DNA of 64,000 nucleotides from Taklimakanibacter deserti. Its GTDB lineage: Bacteria > Pseudomonadota > Alphaproteobacteria > Rhizobiales > Aestuariivirgaceae. The position numbers and the translations under genes are program-made. Positions 17,422 to 26,830 of this stretch are shown here, in pieces (the first letter of the stretch is position 1; the number at the start of each line of letters is the position of its first letter). Location of the stretch: positions 124,001 to 188,000 of the forward strand of contig QORU01000012.1 of assembly GCA_003574785.1 (NCBI GenBank), given 5' to 3'. The notes beneath the pieces were generated by a model. That model did no database searches. It was not told where the DNA came from and worked only from the letters and a program-made list of their open reading frames with translations.

Positions 17422-19311
17422 ATGGCCTTCGACCAGCCTACCCGAAACCGTCTTCAACGCTTCGTCACCGAGGCCCGAGATAAGCTAGAAGAAGAGTTCA
17501 CGCGTCAGCTGCAGAATGACTACGGTATGGATCCAGCCTCCGGTACGGTTACCCCGCTGGAGAGCCTTCGCCGTATCGACGACCAACAGCGAGAGACGGC
17601 GCGGATCCTGCGCGACACACTGGCTCACTATTGCGCCAGCTCCGACGCCGACACGAAGGCGGGTCTCGATCGCATTAAGCGCGAACAAGCCTTCACCGTG
17701 CTCAACCGTCTGGCAGCCTTTCGGATGGCCGAGGCGCGCGGGCTGCTGATCGAGTCCGTCGGCAATGGCTACCAGGCAAAGGGGTTCCAGCTTTATTCCC
17801 GCCTGGCCGGCGCGGGCCTGGGGGAAACTGGCGACGCCTACCGCGTCTACCTGCAAAGCGTCTTCGACGAGCTGTCGCAGGACCTGCCCGGCCTCTTCGA
17901 CCGCTACTCGCCGCAGGGACGTCTCTTCCCGCGTGAGGCCGCGCTGCTTCAGGTCTTGGCGCTCATCAACCACGGCGAGATCGAACCGCTCTGGGCCGAG
18001 GACGAGACGATTGGCTGGATCTACCAGTACTTCAACTCGAAAGAAGAGCGCAAAGCGATGCGCGATGCGTCCCCTGCGCCGCGCAACAGCCGAGAGCTCG
18101 CCGTCCGAAACCAGTTCTTCACGCCGCGCTATGTGGTGGAGTTCCTGGTCGACAACACGCTGGGGCGCCTCTGGTTCAACTGGTCAGACGGGCAGACCTC
18201 GCTGCGCGATCGCTGCAAATATCTACTGGTAAATCCGGATGAGGCGCCCGAGCCGCTCCGCCGCCTGCGCGACCCTCGCACGATTAAGCTGCTCGACCCG
18301 GCTTGCGGCTCGATGCACTTCGGACTCTACGCCTTCGACCTGTTCCAGGAAATTTACCGTGAGGCCTGGGAGTGGGAGCAGACCCATGGCGCAGGTGCGC
18401 TCGATACGGAGACCGGCGGCAGCCCCGATCTGAAACCGTTGAGCCAGACCTATGCGGACCGAGACGCCTTCCTGCGCGACGTGCCGCGGCTGATCATCGA
18501 GCACAACATCTACGGCGTCGACATCGACCCGCGGGCGGCGCAGATCGCGTCGCTAGCGCTGTGGCTGCGGGCACAGCGGGCCTGGCATGAGACAGGTGTG
18601 AAGGCCAAGGACCGGCCGCAGGTGGGCCAAGGGCATGTGGTGGCGGCCGTGGCGCCTCCGGCTGAGGTGGACCTGCGCAAGCAGTTCATGGAGGAACTCG
18701 GTCCCTTGGATGCCGAGCTGTTCGAACAGACGCTGTTCATGCTCAAGGGCCTGCCCGAGCTTGGGGTGCTGCTGCAGGTCGAAAAGGAATTGCCCGCGCT
18801 GATCCGCAAGATCTTTGGCGAACATGGCCCGATGTTCTCGAAGGAGGACATGGCACAGTGGCAGAAGGCCGAGGCGCGGCTGCGGAAGGCGCTGACGGAC
18901 TATGCCCGCGCGGCGCGGTCTACCTATCAGGGGCGACTGTTCGCCGAGGACGCGCTGCAAGGGCTGCGGATGATCGACCTCTGCCGCGAGGTGTTTGATG
19001 TAGTCGTGATGAATCCGCCGTTTGGAGCGCTAGCTACAAGGACAAAAATCCAAGTAACGAAGGCATATCCAAACAGCAAGAACGATCTCTTGGCAGTTTT
19101 TGTTGAGCGCGGATTGGAAGTGTTGCGCAAGAACGGGCTTATTGGAGCGATTACTTCACGTACATGTTTCTTTCTGTCGAGTTATCGAAGCTGGCGGGAG
19201 AACGTCTTGCTTCGGCTCGGGCGCCCTGAAGCGATGGCAGATCTGGGCTTGGGCGTAATGGATGATGCCATGGTGGAAGCCGCTGCTTACGTTTTGGAGA
19301 AACAACAGTGA
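17422..19311 (+). CDS. pglX: BREX adenine methyltransferase PglX, N-terminal part (629 aa)
   Basis: ATG 17422 gives MAFDQPTRNRLQRFV, the standard PglX start; GTG 17416 also exists. Residues to about 280 are helical. LLDPACGSMHFGLYAFDLF (Asp about 292) is the SAM-binding motif I, here with Met where most have Gly. The catalytic motif NPPF is at about 531. The frame then closes at TGA 19309, roughly halfway through a normal 1200-residue PglX, just after DDAMVEAAAYVLEKQQ. The rest is encoded in the next ORF. PglX adds N6-methyladenine to a non-palindromic host site. Adding one A to the AAA at 19300-19302 would join both ORFs in frame, so a single-base loss is a plausible cause. Confidence 0.9.
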   Translation: MAFDQPTRNRLQRFVTEARDKLEEEFTRQLQNDYGMDPASGTVTPLESLRRIDDQQRETARILRDTLAHYCASSDADTKAGLDRIKREQAFTVLNRLAAFRMAEARGLLIESVGNGYQAKGFQLYSRLAGAGLGETGDAYRVYLQSVFDELSQDLPGLFDRYSPQGRLFPREAALLQVLALINHGEIEPLWAEDETIGWIYQYFNSKEERKAMRDASPAPRNSRELAVRNQFFTPRYVVEFLVDNTLGRLWFNWSDGQTSLRDRCKYLLVNPDEAPEPLRRLRDPRTIKLLDPACGSMHFGLYAFDLFQEIYREAWEWEQTHGAGALDTETGGSPDLKPLSQTYADRDAFLRDVPRLIIEHNIYGVDIDPRAAQIASLALWLRAQRAWHETGVKAKDRPQVGQGHVVAAVAPPAEVDLRKQFMEELGPLDAELFEQTLFMLKGLPELGVLLQVEKELPALIRKIFGEHGPMFSKEDMAQWQKAEARLRKALTDYARAARSTYQGRLFAEDALQGLRMIDLCREVFDVVVMNPPFGALATRTKIQVTKAYPNSKNDLLAVFVERGLEVLRKNGLIGAITSRTCFFLSSYRSWRENVLLRLGRPEAMADLGLGVMDDAMVEAAAYVLEKQQ

Positions 19312-21215
19312 CATTGTTTTTGCGGCTTCTGGCCGACGCGGACAAGGCCACAAGCCTTCAAGAGAAATGTATCTCACTACGGGAAGGCGAGACCGACAAG
19401 GACATATTCGACGTTGCGGCTGAATCTTTTGCCGCTATACCTGGTTCGCCATTTGCCTATTGGGTGAGTGAGGACATTAGGAATACCTTTTCAGAGCTTT
19501 CGGCATTTGAGTCAGGCGATCGTGCGGCCCGGGTCGGCCTGCAATCATCGGATGATTTTCGTTTCTTGAGAGCTTGGTGGGAAACTATTGACGGCGGGCA
19601 GAAGTGGTTTGGGTTTGCGAAGGGGGGCACGCATTCTCCCTTTTATGCTGATATTTCTATGCAAGTTAATTGGGGCGACAACGGTGCGGAACTCAAAAGT
19701 TGGGCAAGCTCCCTGTATGGAAGCTGGTCGCGGATAATAAAGAACACCGACTTGTACTTGCTGCCTGGCCTATTCCAAACACTGCGCGCAGCACGACTGG
19801 CGCCCCATCTCACCCCTCCAGGCTGCATATTCAGCGATAACGGAACGCAGGCCTTCAGCGATCAAGCTAACTTGCTGCCTATTCTCGCATTGTTGAACTC
19901 ATCGGCGGCCGACTATCTTCACAAGCTCCTCTTGGGCCGCTCTGGTTATGCTCTCTACAGAAACGGCACCCTGGCTCGTTTGCCAATTCCTTCGGTTTCT
20001 GGCCAGCACCAACGTCTCGCAACTTTGGTCTCGAATAATTGGTCAAAGAGACGACTTTTGGACGAAGTAGGAGAGACCTCTCACGCCTTTGTTCTGCCAG
20101 CTGCTCTGCGCGCCCGATTACGCGACTACGAACCGCTGTCGATAGAAGCCGAGTTGATCCGAATCCAGGCAGAGATCGACGATATCGCTTTCGACCTCTA
20201 CGGTTTCAGTGACGCTGACCGCGCCGAGGTGCTTGGTTCGTTCGGTTCGACGGACGAGGACGAAGGTGAAGCAGAGGAGGATGCAGGCAATTGCCAGGAC
20301 GACGAAAGCGCAGAGGTGATTGACAAGACCGAGGGTCTTCTCAGCTGGGCTGTCGGCGTCGCCTTCGGTCGCTTCGACTGGCGCCTTGCGACCGGCGAGC
20401 GCGAAGCCCCGCCCGAGCCGGACCCGTTCGATCCTCTCCCGGCCAAGAGCCCCGGCATGCTGCCCGACGGCGCGGCGCCGTACCATGCCCACTACGGCAT
20501 TTTGGTGGACGACCAGGGCCAGCCGCATGATCTGCCCCAGCTGATTGAAGAAGTCCGCGCCCGCGTTGGTGCAGAGGCGCCAGGCGACGTGCGCCGCTGG
20601 CTGCAGCGCGACTTCTTCCCTCTGCACCTGAAGCAATACAGCAAGAGCCGCCGCAAGGCCCCGATCTACTGGCCGCTCTCAACCGCCTCGGGCAGCTACA
20701 CGCTCTGGCTCTACTACCCCAGCCTGACCAGCCAGACGCTCTACACGGCGGTGAACGACTTCATTGAAGGGCCGAACGGGAAGCTACAACAGGTCGGCAG
20801 GGAGCTTAGTGTTCTTCGCGACAAGGGCACGGCTCGCTCGCGCGATGACGAAAAGACCTTCGAGGCGCTCCAGACCTTCGAGCTGGAGCTGATCGAGCTG
20901 CGCGACACCCTGCTGCAAATCGCTCCGACCTATCGCCCGAACCATGACGACGGCATCCAGATCACCGCCTCGCCTCTGTGGCAACTCTTCCGCCACAAGC
21001 CCTGGCAGAAGATCCTGAAGGACACCTGGGCCAAGCTGGGAAAGGGCGACTACGACTGGGCGCACCTGGCCATGACCTATTGGCCCGACCGCGTGCGCGA
21101 GAAGTGCAAGACCGACAAGTCCCTTGCCATCGCCCACGACCTGGAAGACCTTTACGTCGAACCCGAACCCAAGGCCCCGAAGACCCGCGGCCGCAAGAAA
21201 GGGAGTGACGCGTGA
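19308..21215 (+). CDS. pglX: BREX methyltransferase PglX, C-terminal part (635 aa)
   Basis: Starts at a GTG that overlaps the preceding stop (GTGA), in the -1 frame. The first 270 residues (from LFLRLLADADKATSLQEKC) are the target-recognition part, including PHLTPPGCIFSDNGTQAFSD. The remainder is conserved: YGFSDADRAEVLGSFGST, GILVDDQGQPHDLPQLIEEV, the SRRKAPIYWPLSTASGSYTL block and a Lys-rich end. Combined with the upstream ORF the total is about 1260 residues, matching a full PglX, so no domain is missing. It could be made as a separate subunit by translational coupling, or be the tail of a frameshifted gene. The bases from about 19020 to 20110 are visibly less GC-rich than those around them. 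Confidence 0.88.
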   Translation: MTLFLRLLADADKATSLQEKCISLREGETDKDIFDVAAESFAAIPGSPFAYWVSEDIRNTFSELSAFESGDRAARVGLQSSDDFRFLRAWWETIDGGQKWFGFAKGGTHSPFYADISMQVNWGDNGAELKSWASSLYGSWSRIIKNTDLYLLPGLFQTLRAARLAPHLTPPGCIFSDNGTQAFSDQANLLPILALLNSSAADYLHKLLLGRSGYALYRNGTLARLPIPSVSGQHQRLATLVSNNWSKRRLLDEVGETSHAFVLPAALRARLRDYEPLSIEAELIRIQAEIDDIAFDLYGFSDADRAEVLGSFGSTDEDEGEAEEDAGNCQDDESAEVIDKTEGLLSWAVGVAFGRFDWRLATGEREAPPEPDPFDPLPAKSPGMLPDGAAPYHAHYGILVDDQGQPHDLPQLIEEVRARVGAEAPGDVRRWLQRDFFPLHLKQYSKSRRKAPIYWPLSTASGSYTLWLYYPSLTSQTLYTAVNDFIEGPNGKLQQVGRELSVLRDKGTARSRDDEKTFEALQTFELELIELRDTLLQIAPTYRPNHDDGIQITASPLWQLFRHKPWQKILKDTWAKLGKGDYDWAHLAMTYWPDRVREKCKTDKSLAIAHDLEDLYVEPEPKAPKTRGRKKGSDA

Positions 21216-23740
21216 GCATCGCTGCCTTCATCCGCGACACCGTCCTGCGTCCCCGCTTGCTCGAGGCGGGCTGCATGGTTGTCTACGACCCGGATCGTCG
21301 CTATCAGGCAATTTGCGTCGGCCTTGAAGATGACCGTGTCCGCGTGGTGGATGCCTCTGGGAGCAGCATCGAAAGCCGGCTGGCGGCGATCGAGGCCCTG
21401 CGCGAGGTCGGCCGGCCGAAGAGCGGTCTCGATGCGGTTCTGATTTACGTGCCCAAGCGGCGGTCGGAGACGGAGGAGGAACAACAGGTCGATCCGTTCT
21501 CGATCTATGCTGTCAGCGGCGCCAGGTTTCCGCGAGATGACGGCGACGATTATCTGAGCCTGTGCCTACGTGCGAAGCCCGATCATTCGACCGAGGTTCG
21601 CCGCGTTTTCGCCGGCTCGCTGACAGGCCCGGCCTTTTCGGTCATCGATGCGATTGGCGGCGGCGCCAGCTGGCCGCAGTTGCGCGCCGCCCTGAAGGTC
21701 GAGTCCGGGCGCGAAATCCTCGTCGCTCTTCTCGCGCCCAGTGCGGCGCAGGCCGACGCGCTCAAGGCTCAGGAAGGATGGGGCGACGAAGCCCGTGAGT
21801 TTCTGAGGGCGACCCTGGACATGAGCGTCAAAACCAGGGGCAAGACCTGGAACGCTATCGCTGATGAGCTCTGGCGCTATGTGCTTTTTAGCGAATTCGC
21901 CTTCGACCTGCCAGTCGCGCTGCCGGCGTCACTGAAAGATGTTCCTCATGCACCGACACAAGCAAAACCGATCGTCGAGGATGTCTGTGATCGGCTGCGC
22001 AACAACCCTAACACACGCAACACCTACATAGGCCGAGCCGAGGATATTGAAGCCGAATTGGATCTGCCGGGTCAGTGCAGTTCGATTGAAGACTTGGGTG
22101 AGCGGGACACGTTCCCGTTCGAGGAGCGAACCTTTCTTAAGGCCGCGATCAAGGGGATCGCGGACAACGATATGGATGCCGCGCGTCGCGTGCTAGCCCG
22201 CCATAAGAACTCTGTGTGGCTCGGAAAGGGCGAAAGCCAGGCTCAATGGGAATTGGTTCGCGCCGGTCTCAGCCTCATCGAGGCCTGCGACGATTATGAG
22301 CGGCAACTGCCGGAATATGCGCGTAGTCAGGCCGATCTGCTCGAATTCTATCTAGGCAGCCTCCGGGAAGCCGATCGCCTTCAGCGCGAATTCGAGCAGG
22401 CGGTCGGAGACTTCTTGGATCCGCATGGCCTGATGCAGGAGGTGATCGATGAGGCGCGAGCCCACTATCGTCGCCTTGCCGAGCGGGTGCAGGCCGTTTT
22501 CGTCAAACACCTCGAGACGACCGGTTGGGCGCCGCCAGGACGGCTCGCCAATGCCGACGTCTTCGATCGCCTAGTAGCGGATCGCCTGAAGGACGGCGGA
22601 CGGCGGGTCGCCTACCTGATGATCGATGCGCTTCGCTACGAACTCGGCGTGGCGTTGGAGAAGATGCTGTCCGAAGACGGGCCAGTTGTACTGCAGGCGG
22701 CCTACGCCCAGCTTCCAACAATCACGCCCGTGGGAATGGCGAGCTTGCTGCCCGGTGCCCGGACGGAACTGACGCTCAGTCTGGAGGGGGACACGCTGAT
22801 CCCAAAACTGGTCGGAGCGCGTGTCGCCAATGTCAGCCAACGCATGGATGTTCTGAGGAAACGACTGGGCGATCGTTTCCAAGAGATGCTGCTCAACGAT
22901 TTCGTTCGCGGCAAGCCGAAAATCTCCGAGACGGTCGACCTTCTCGTTCTGAGGTCCACCGAGATCGACAGCCAGTTGGAGAGCAACCCTGAGACTACTC
23001 TCGGCCTGATCCCGGGGACGCTGAAGCTCATCCGCGTGGCGTTGCATAAGCTTCGCGGGATGGGCTTCAAGGACGCGGTCATCGTGACCGACCACGGCTT
23101 CTTCCTGAATGCCCAGGCGGAAGCGGGCGACGTGTGCATCAAACCCCAAGGCAATTGGCTGATAACTGCGCATGATCGGATGATGTTGGGCGATGGCAAT
23201 GCCGACACGCACAGCGCGGTCATCGGTGCGGAGAAGCTAGGCGTTCGAGGTGATTTCTCGCAGGTCGCCCTGCCTCGGAGCATGGCGCCCTATCGGGCGG
23301 GGCACCTCTATTTCCACGGCGGGGCCTCTCTCGCCGAAGCGGTTGTACCGGTGCTGGTGGCGCGGTTGGACACCGATGAGCCTGCGGCGGTTGGTCGGGT
23401 GACGGTCGTGCTTACCTACAAGAACGGCGCCAAGCGTATCACGACGCGCGTGCCGGTGATCGATATCCGGGTGCAGTCCGACGACATGTTCTCGCAGGAC
23501 GTAAGCGTGGAGGTGCTGATCGAAGCCCAAGACGCCAAAGGCAATGTTGTGGGCGAGCCTCGCCCAGGCGGCGAAGTGAATCCCGCCACGCGCACCGTCA
23601 CACTTATGCCCGGTCAGAGCAAGCAGATTGCCTTGCGCATGGATCCGGATTTCGAAGGAAAGTTCACGGTCAAAGCGCTCAATCCTACGACACTTGCGAG
23701 CTTCAGCGCCCTCACTCTCGAAACGGACTACACAGTATGA
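21212..23740 (+). CDS. pglZ: BREX phosphatase-fold protein PglZ
   Basis: An 842-residue protein whose GTG start overlaps the pglX stop by four bases. The PglZ domain, an alkaline-phosphatase-like fold, is clear from about residue 460: RRVAYLMIDALRYELGVALE holds the metal-binding Asp, TITPVGMASLLPG follows, and AVIVTDHGFFLN carries the second Asp-His metal site. The last 110 residues form a beta-rich domain. PglZ binds PglX in studied systems and is needed for methylation and defence; nuclease or phosphodiesterase activity has been reported for some members. Full length and intact metal ligands suggest it works. Confidence 0.92.
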   Translation: MSIAAFIRDTVLRPRLLEAGCMVVYDPDRRYQAICVGLEDDRVRVVDASGSSIESRLAAIEALREVGRPKSGLDAVLIYVPKRRSETEEEQQVDPFSIYAVSGARFPRDDGDDYLSLCLRAKPDHSTEVRRVFAGSLTGPAFSVIDAIGGGASWPQLRAALKVESGREILVALLAPSAAQADALKAQEGWGDEAREFLRATLDMSVKTRGKTWNAIADELWRYVLFSEFAFDLPVALPASLKDVPHAPTQAKPIVEDVCDRLRNNPNTRNTYIGRAEDIEAELDLPGQCSSIEDLGERDTFPFEERTFLKAAIKGIADNDMDAARRVLARHKNSVWLGKGESQAQWELVRAGLSLIEACDDYERQLPEYARSQADLLEFYLGSLREADRLQREFEQAVGDFLDPHGLMQEVIDEARAHYRRLAERVQAVFVKHLETTGWAPPGRLANADVFDRLVADRLKDGGRRVAYLMIDALRYELGVALEKMLSEDGPVVLQAAYAQLPTITPVGMASLLPGARTELTLSLEGDTLIPKLVGARVANVSQRMDVLRKRLGDRFQEMLLNDFVRGKPKISETVDLLVLRSTEIDSQLESNPETTLGLIPGTLKLIRVALHKLRGMGFKDAVIVTDHGFFLNAQAEAGDVCIKPQGNWLITAHDRMMLGDGNADTHSAVIGAEKLGVRGDFSQVALPRSMAPYRAGHLYFHGGASLAEAVVPVLVARLDTDEPAAVGRVTVVLTYKNGAKRITTRVPVIDIRVQSDDMFSQDVSVEVLIEAQDAKGNVVGEPRPGGEVNPATRTVTLMPGQSKQIALRMDPDFEGKFTVKALNPTTLASFSALTLETDYTV

Positions 23741-25818
23741 GCGAATTGGATGCACTCGATCGGCAGCTGACGTCGGCGTTCGACGGCAAGGTCGTTCGCA
23801 AGGATCTGCTGCATCGGATCAAGAAGGGCACGAACGTACCGACATTCGTGCTGGAGTTCCTACTCGCGCGCTTTTGCGCCAGCGACGATCCGGCCGAGAT
23901 CGACGCGGGGATGGAGGCCGTTCTCGCGACGCTACAAGACAACTATGTCCGCCCCGACGAGGCCAATGCAGCCCAATCGAAAGTCGCGACCAAAGGCAAA
24001 CACCGGTTCATCGACAAGGTGCATGTCCGATTTGTCGAAAAGGAGAAGCGCCATTGGGCGTCGCTGGAGAACTTCAACTCGCAGCGTATCGCCGTCGGTG
24101 AGAAATTCTACCGCGACAACGATCGCCTGCTCGAGGGTGGGATATGGGCGGAGGTGACGCTGGCGCACAACGCCATCGAAGAAGACGACTACGCTTTCTA
24201 CATCGAGGACCTGCGCCCCATTCAACTCTCGCGCTTTGACTTTGAGCAGTACGCGAAAGGACGAAAGGCTTTTTCGCGGGACCAATGGCTCGACGCGATC
24301 ATGCGTTCAGTGGGCCTGGAGCCGGCAAAGCTCTCCAAGCGGGTGAAGCTGCATTTTATCGCGCGACTGGCGCCTTTGGTTGAGCCGAATTACAACTACA
24401 TCGAACTCGGCCCACGCGGCACAGGTAAATCTTATTTCTTCAGCGAATTTTCCCCTTACGCCACTCTAATCTCGGGCGGTCAGGCGACCAAGGCGACTCT
24501 CTTCTATAACAACGCCCGGCGAAAGGTCGGCCTGGTAGGCTACTGGGACACTGTGGCCTTCGACGAGGTGGGCGGGATCAAAGTGCGTGATCCCGACACC
24601 ATCCAGATCATGAAGGATTTCATGGCTAACGGGCGCTTTTCGCGCGGGGCGGAGGTGATTGCCGACGCGAGCTTGAGCTTCGTCGGGAATATCGACCTTT
24701 CGGTCGAACAGGTGGTCAACTCGACCGAGTACGACCTTTTCCAACCGCTACCTCTCGAGTTGGACTTGGCGGTGATGGATCGGTTCGCCGCGTATATTCC
24801 AGGCTGGGAGATGCCCAAGAACAGTAGCGAGTTTCTGACGAGCCGATATGGTTTTATCACCGACTATCTAGCCGAGGCATTCCATTACCAGTTTAAGCAT
24901 ACGAACCGGTATGAAGAGGTCAGTCGCCGCATCCGACTCGGCAAGGCCATTGAGGGGCGGGACGAGAAAGGCATTAAGAAGACAGTCGCAGCCTTTTTAA
25001 AGATCCTGCACCCGGACAGCGGCGCCACCGACGGGGAGTTTGAGGAGTACGTCGCATATGCGACAGAATGCCGGCGTCGGGTAAAGGAGCAAATGAACAA
25101 GCGCAAACCCGATGACGAGTTTGCGCGCATCAACCTGTCGTATTTCGGGGCGAGCGGAGAAGAGATCGTCGTTTTTTGCCCTGAGTCCAAAGACGCGCTC
25201 GCTACCCAGCAGCCGAAGCGTCGGCGTCTCAACGAGGATGAGACCAAGCCAAATACGCGGCCCGATCCGGCTGAATCCGAACGATCGGCCGCTCCTACAC
25301 CGCGGTCCGTCCATGACGTTCGGATCGAGGCTGCCGCTGCACAGCTGCAGGAGCAGCATTTCACGATTTTGTACGGTGACATCGGGCACAGCTACGAGTC
25401 GATCATGGGACCGTATATTCGCGGAGCCAAGGCGGTCACGATTGAGGATCCCTATATTCGCCTATCTCATCAGATTCAGAATTTTGTCCGCTTCTGCGAG
25501 ACCTGCATCAAATCAGGGACGGTCAAGTCGATCAACCTGATCACTGGCTACGATGACAAAGCCCAACTCGCAGATATTTCCGAGAAGATTGATGAACTAA
25601 AACAAAGCCTCCTGGAGATGGATGTCGTGCTTAGAGTAAAGCTGAACCCAAACATGCACGACCGGGAAATTCGATTGGACAATGGCTGGGTCATAAAGAT
25701 CGGGAGGGGGCTCGACTTTTATCAACGACCTGGAAGCTGGTTCGAGGTCGGTGCGAATGATCTCAGCTTACGCAGATGTCTTGAAACAAAAGTCGACATC
25801 TTTCGGGCCTTGCCGTGA
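23737..25818 (+). CDS. brxL: BREX AAA+ protein BrxL with an MITD1-like C-terminal domain
   Basis: A 693-residue protein, ATG overlapping the pglZ stop. The N-terminal 200 residues include the conserved VHVRFVEKEKRHWASLENFN. The AAA+ core has Walker A GPRGTGKS at 225-232 and Walker B VAFDEVGG at about 274-281. BrxL forms DNA-binding hexamers needed for phage blocking but not for methylation. After a polar linker (about 480-530), residues 535-692 do not look like the Lon-type domain; they match the C-terminal domain of the ESCRT-III-binding protein MITD1: TIEDPYIRLSHQIQNFVRFC, then MHDREIRLDNGWVIKIGRGL and DLSLRRCLETKVDIF. That domain has a phospholipase-D-like fold and binds membranes in MITD1. 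It is the last gene of the operon. Confidence 0.9.
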   Translation: MSELDALDRQLTSAFDGKVVRKDLLHRIKKGTNVPTFVLEFLLARFCASDDPAEIDAGMEAVLATLQDNYVRPDEANAAQSKVATKGKHRFIDKVHVRFVEKEKRHWASLENFNSQRIAVGEKFYRDNDRLLEGGIWAEVTLAHNAIEEDDYAFYIEDLRPIQLSRFDFEQYAKGRKAFSRDQWLDAIMRSVGLEPAKLSKRVKLHFIARLAPLVEPNYNYIELGPRGTGKSYFFSEFSPYATLISGGQATKATLFYNNARRKVGLVGYWDTVAFDEVGGIKVRDPDTIQIMKDFMANGRFSRGAEVIADASLSFVGNIDLSVEQVVNSTEYDLFQPLPLELDLAVMDRFAAYIPGWEMPKNSSEFLTSRYGFITDYLAEAFHYQFKHTNRYEEVSRRIRLGKAIEGRDEKGIKKTVAAFLKILHPDSGATDGEFEEYVAYATECRRRVKEQMNKRKPDDEFARINLSYFGASGEEIVVFCPESKDALATQQPKRRRLNEDETKPNTRPDPAESERSAAPTPRSVHDVRIEAAAAQLQEQHFTILYGDIGHSYESIMGPYIRGAKAVTIEDPYIRLSHQIQNFVRFCETCIKSGTVKSINLITGYDDKAQLADISEKIDELKQSLLEMDVVLRVKLNPNMHDREIRLDNGWVIKIGRGLDFYQRPGSWFEVGANDLSLRRCLETKVDIFRALP

Positions 25819-26343
25819 CCACGCCATTTGTAGTGCTAGGCGGCGCCTGACTGTAGAGATCGCAGCCGACTTCCTGGGGGCGGCCGACCCTTTGAAGCGC
25901 GCCGTCCCGGAGGATGCGCGCAGCCTTGGCTTAAAGACCGCTGACTGGGAGTGATAGACGGGGCAGTCACTTTTGAACGCCAAAATAAGCGTGCGACGCT
26001 CGCAACATGACTGCGACATGGCGATTCAACTATCTGAATTTACGCACGAATATTCGCGACAAGCGGATGATTCCTCCGCTCGTCCTAATAGACCCTCCTC
26101 GCTGGGTAGCGAAGGTCGAGCTGTCGAGTTCAATCTGAGCAATAGCAGCTCGCGCTCGTTACTTCCCTACCGACTAATCGGAAGTCTTTGAGAACGTCAG
26201 CCGGGGCAGCAAAGGGCAGCGTTTTGGCTAAATGGGGCCTTCTGCGGTATCCTCGTTAGCTGGAACTCAGAACATGAGAAGAGCACGACTATCCGGGTTT
26301 GCGATTTGCCGGTCATATTCTTGCTTGCTTATCCCGACCAAGT

Positions 26344-26580
26344 TCACATAAAAATTCCTGCATCTGCTCCAAATCGTGTAGTGCTCGACCCCTTTTTTCG
26401 TTGGGCATCTCGCCAAGCTTTTCGCAGCTCCCGATCTAGGTCCTCCGAACTCATACCACCATGGGCTACAACAGCCTTCGATACATCAAACAAGAAGTCG
26501 GTCCGCGTTAGCGAACATCCTATGTCCAGCAGTTCGTCTTCCGAGGAAAGATACCAGTAAAATGGGATCTGTTTCGACAT
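26344..26580 (-). CDS. Small hypothetical protein
   Basis: A 78-residue ORF; ATG 26580 (MSKQIPFYWYLSSEDELLDI) is preferred to one at 26610. A short AAAGG lies upstream. The middle part (FLFDVSKAVVAHGGMSSEDL) and the following DRELRKAWRDAQRKK look helical and protein-like. No family is recognised. It lies alone between the two defence systems. Confidence 0.35.
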   Translation of the reverse strand: MSKQIPFYWYLSSEDELLDIGCSLTRTDFLFDVSKAVVAHGGMSSEDLDRELRKAWRDAQRKKGSSTTRFGADAGIFM

Positions 26581-26830
26581 CGCGATAGCCTTTGTTCCGA
26601 AGTCTGGCACCCTAAATCAAAGGAGCGATCGCATGAGTTTTATGCACTCCTGCCCTAAGGTTCGATTATGAAGGTTTAAGCGCACAAAGGCCAAGAGTTT
26701 CTCCCACGTATCCCTCAAATCGAGCCAGAAAGACTCGCGATTATAATACCATTTCCCCCTGTTACGTCAGCATAGGGACGGCGATTTATCCATTTTGGCT
26801 ACCCGAGTACGCCCGAACAAATCCGTCGGC

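Noticed and set aside
19296..19312. Programmed -1 frameshift joining the two pglX ORFs
   Set aside because: No X-XXY-YYZ slippery heptamer in the right phase and no strong downstream stem was seen; coupling or a one-base deletion is simpler.
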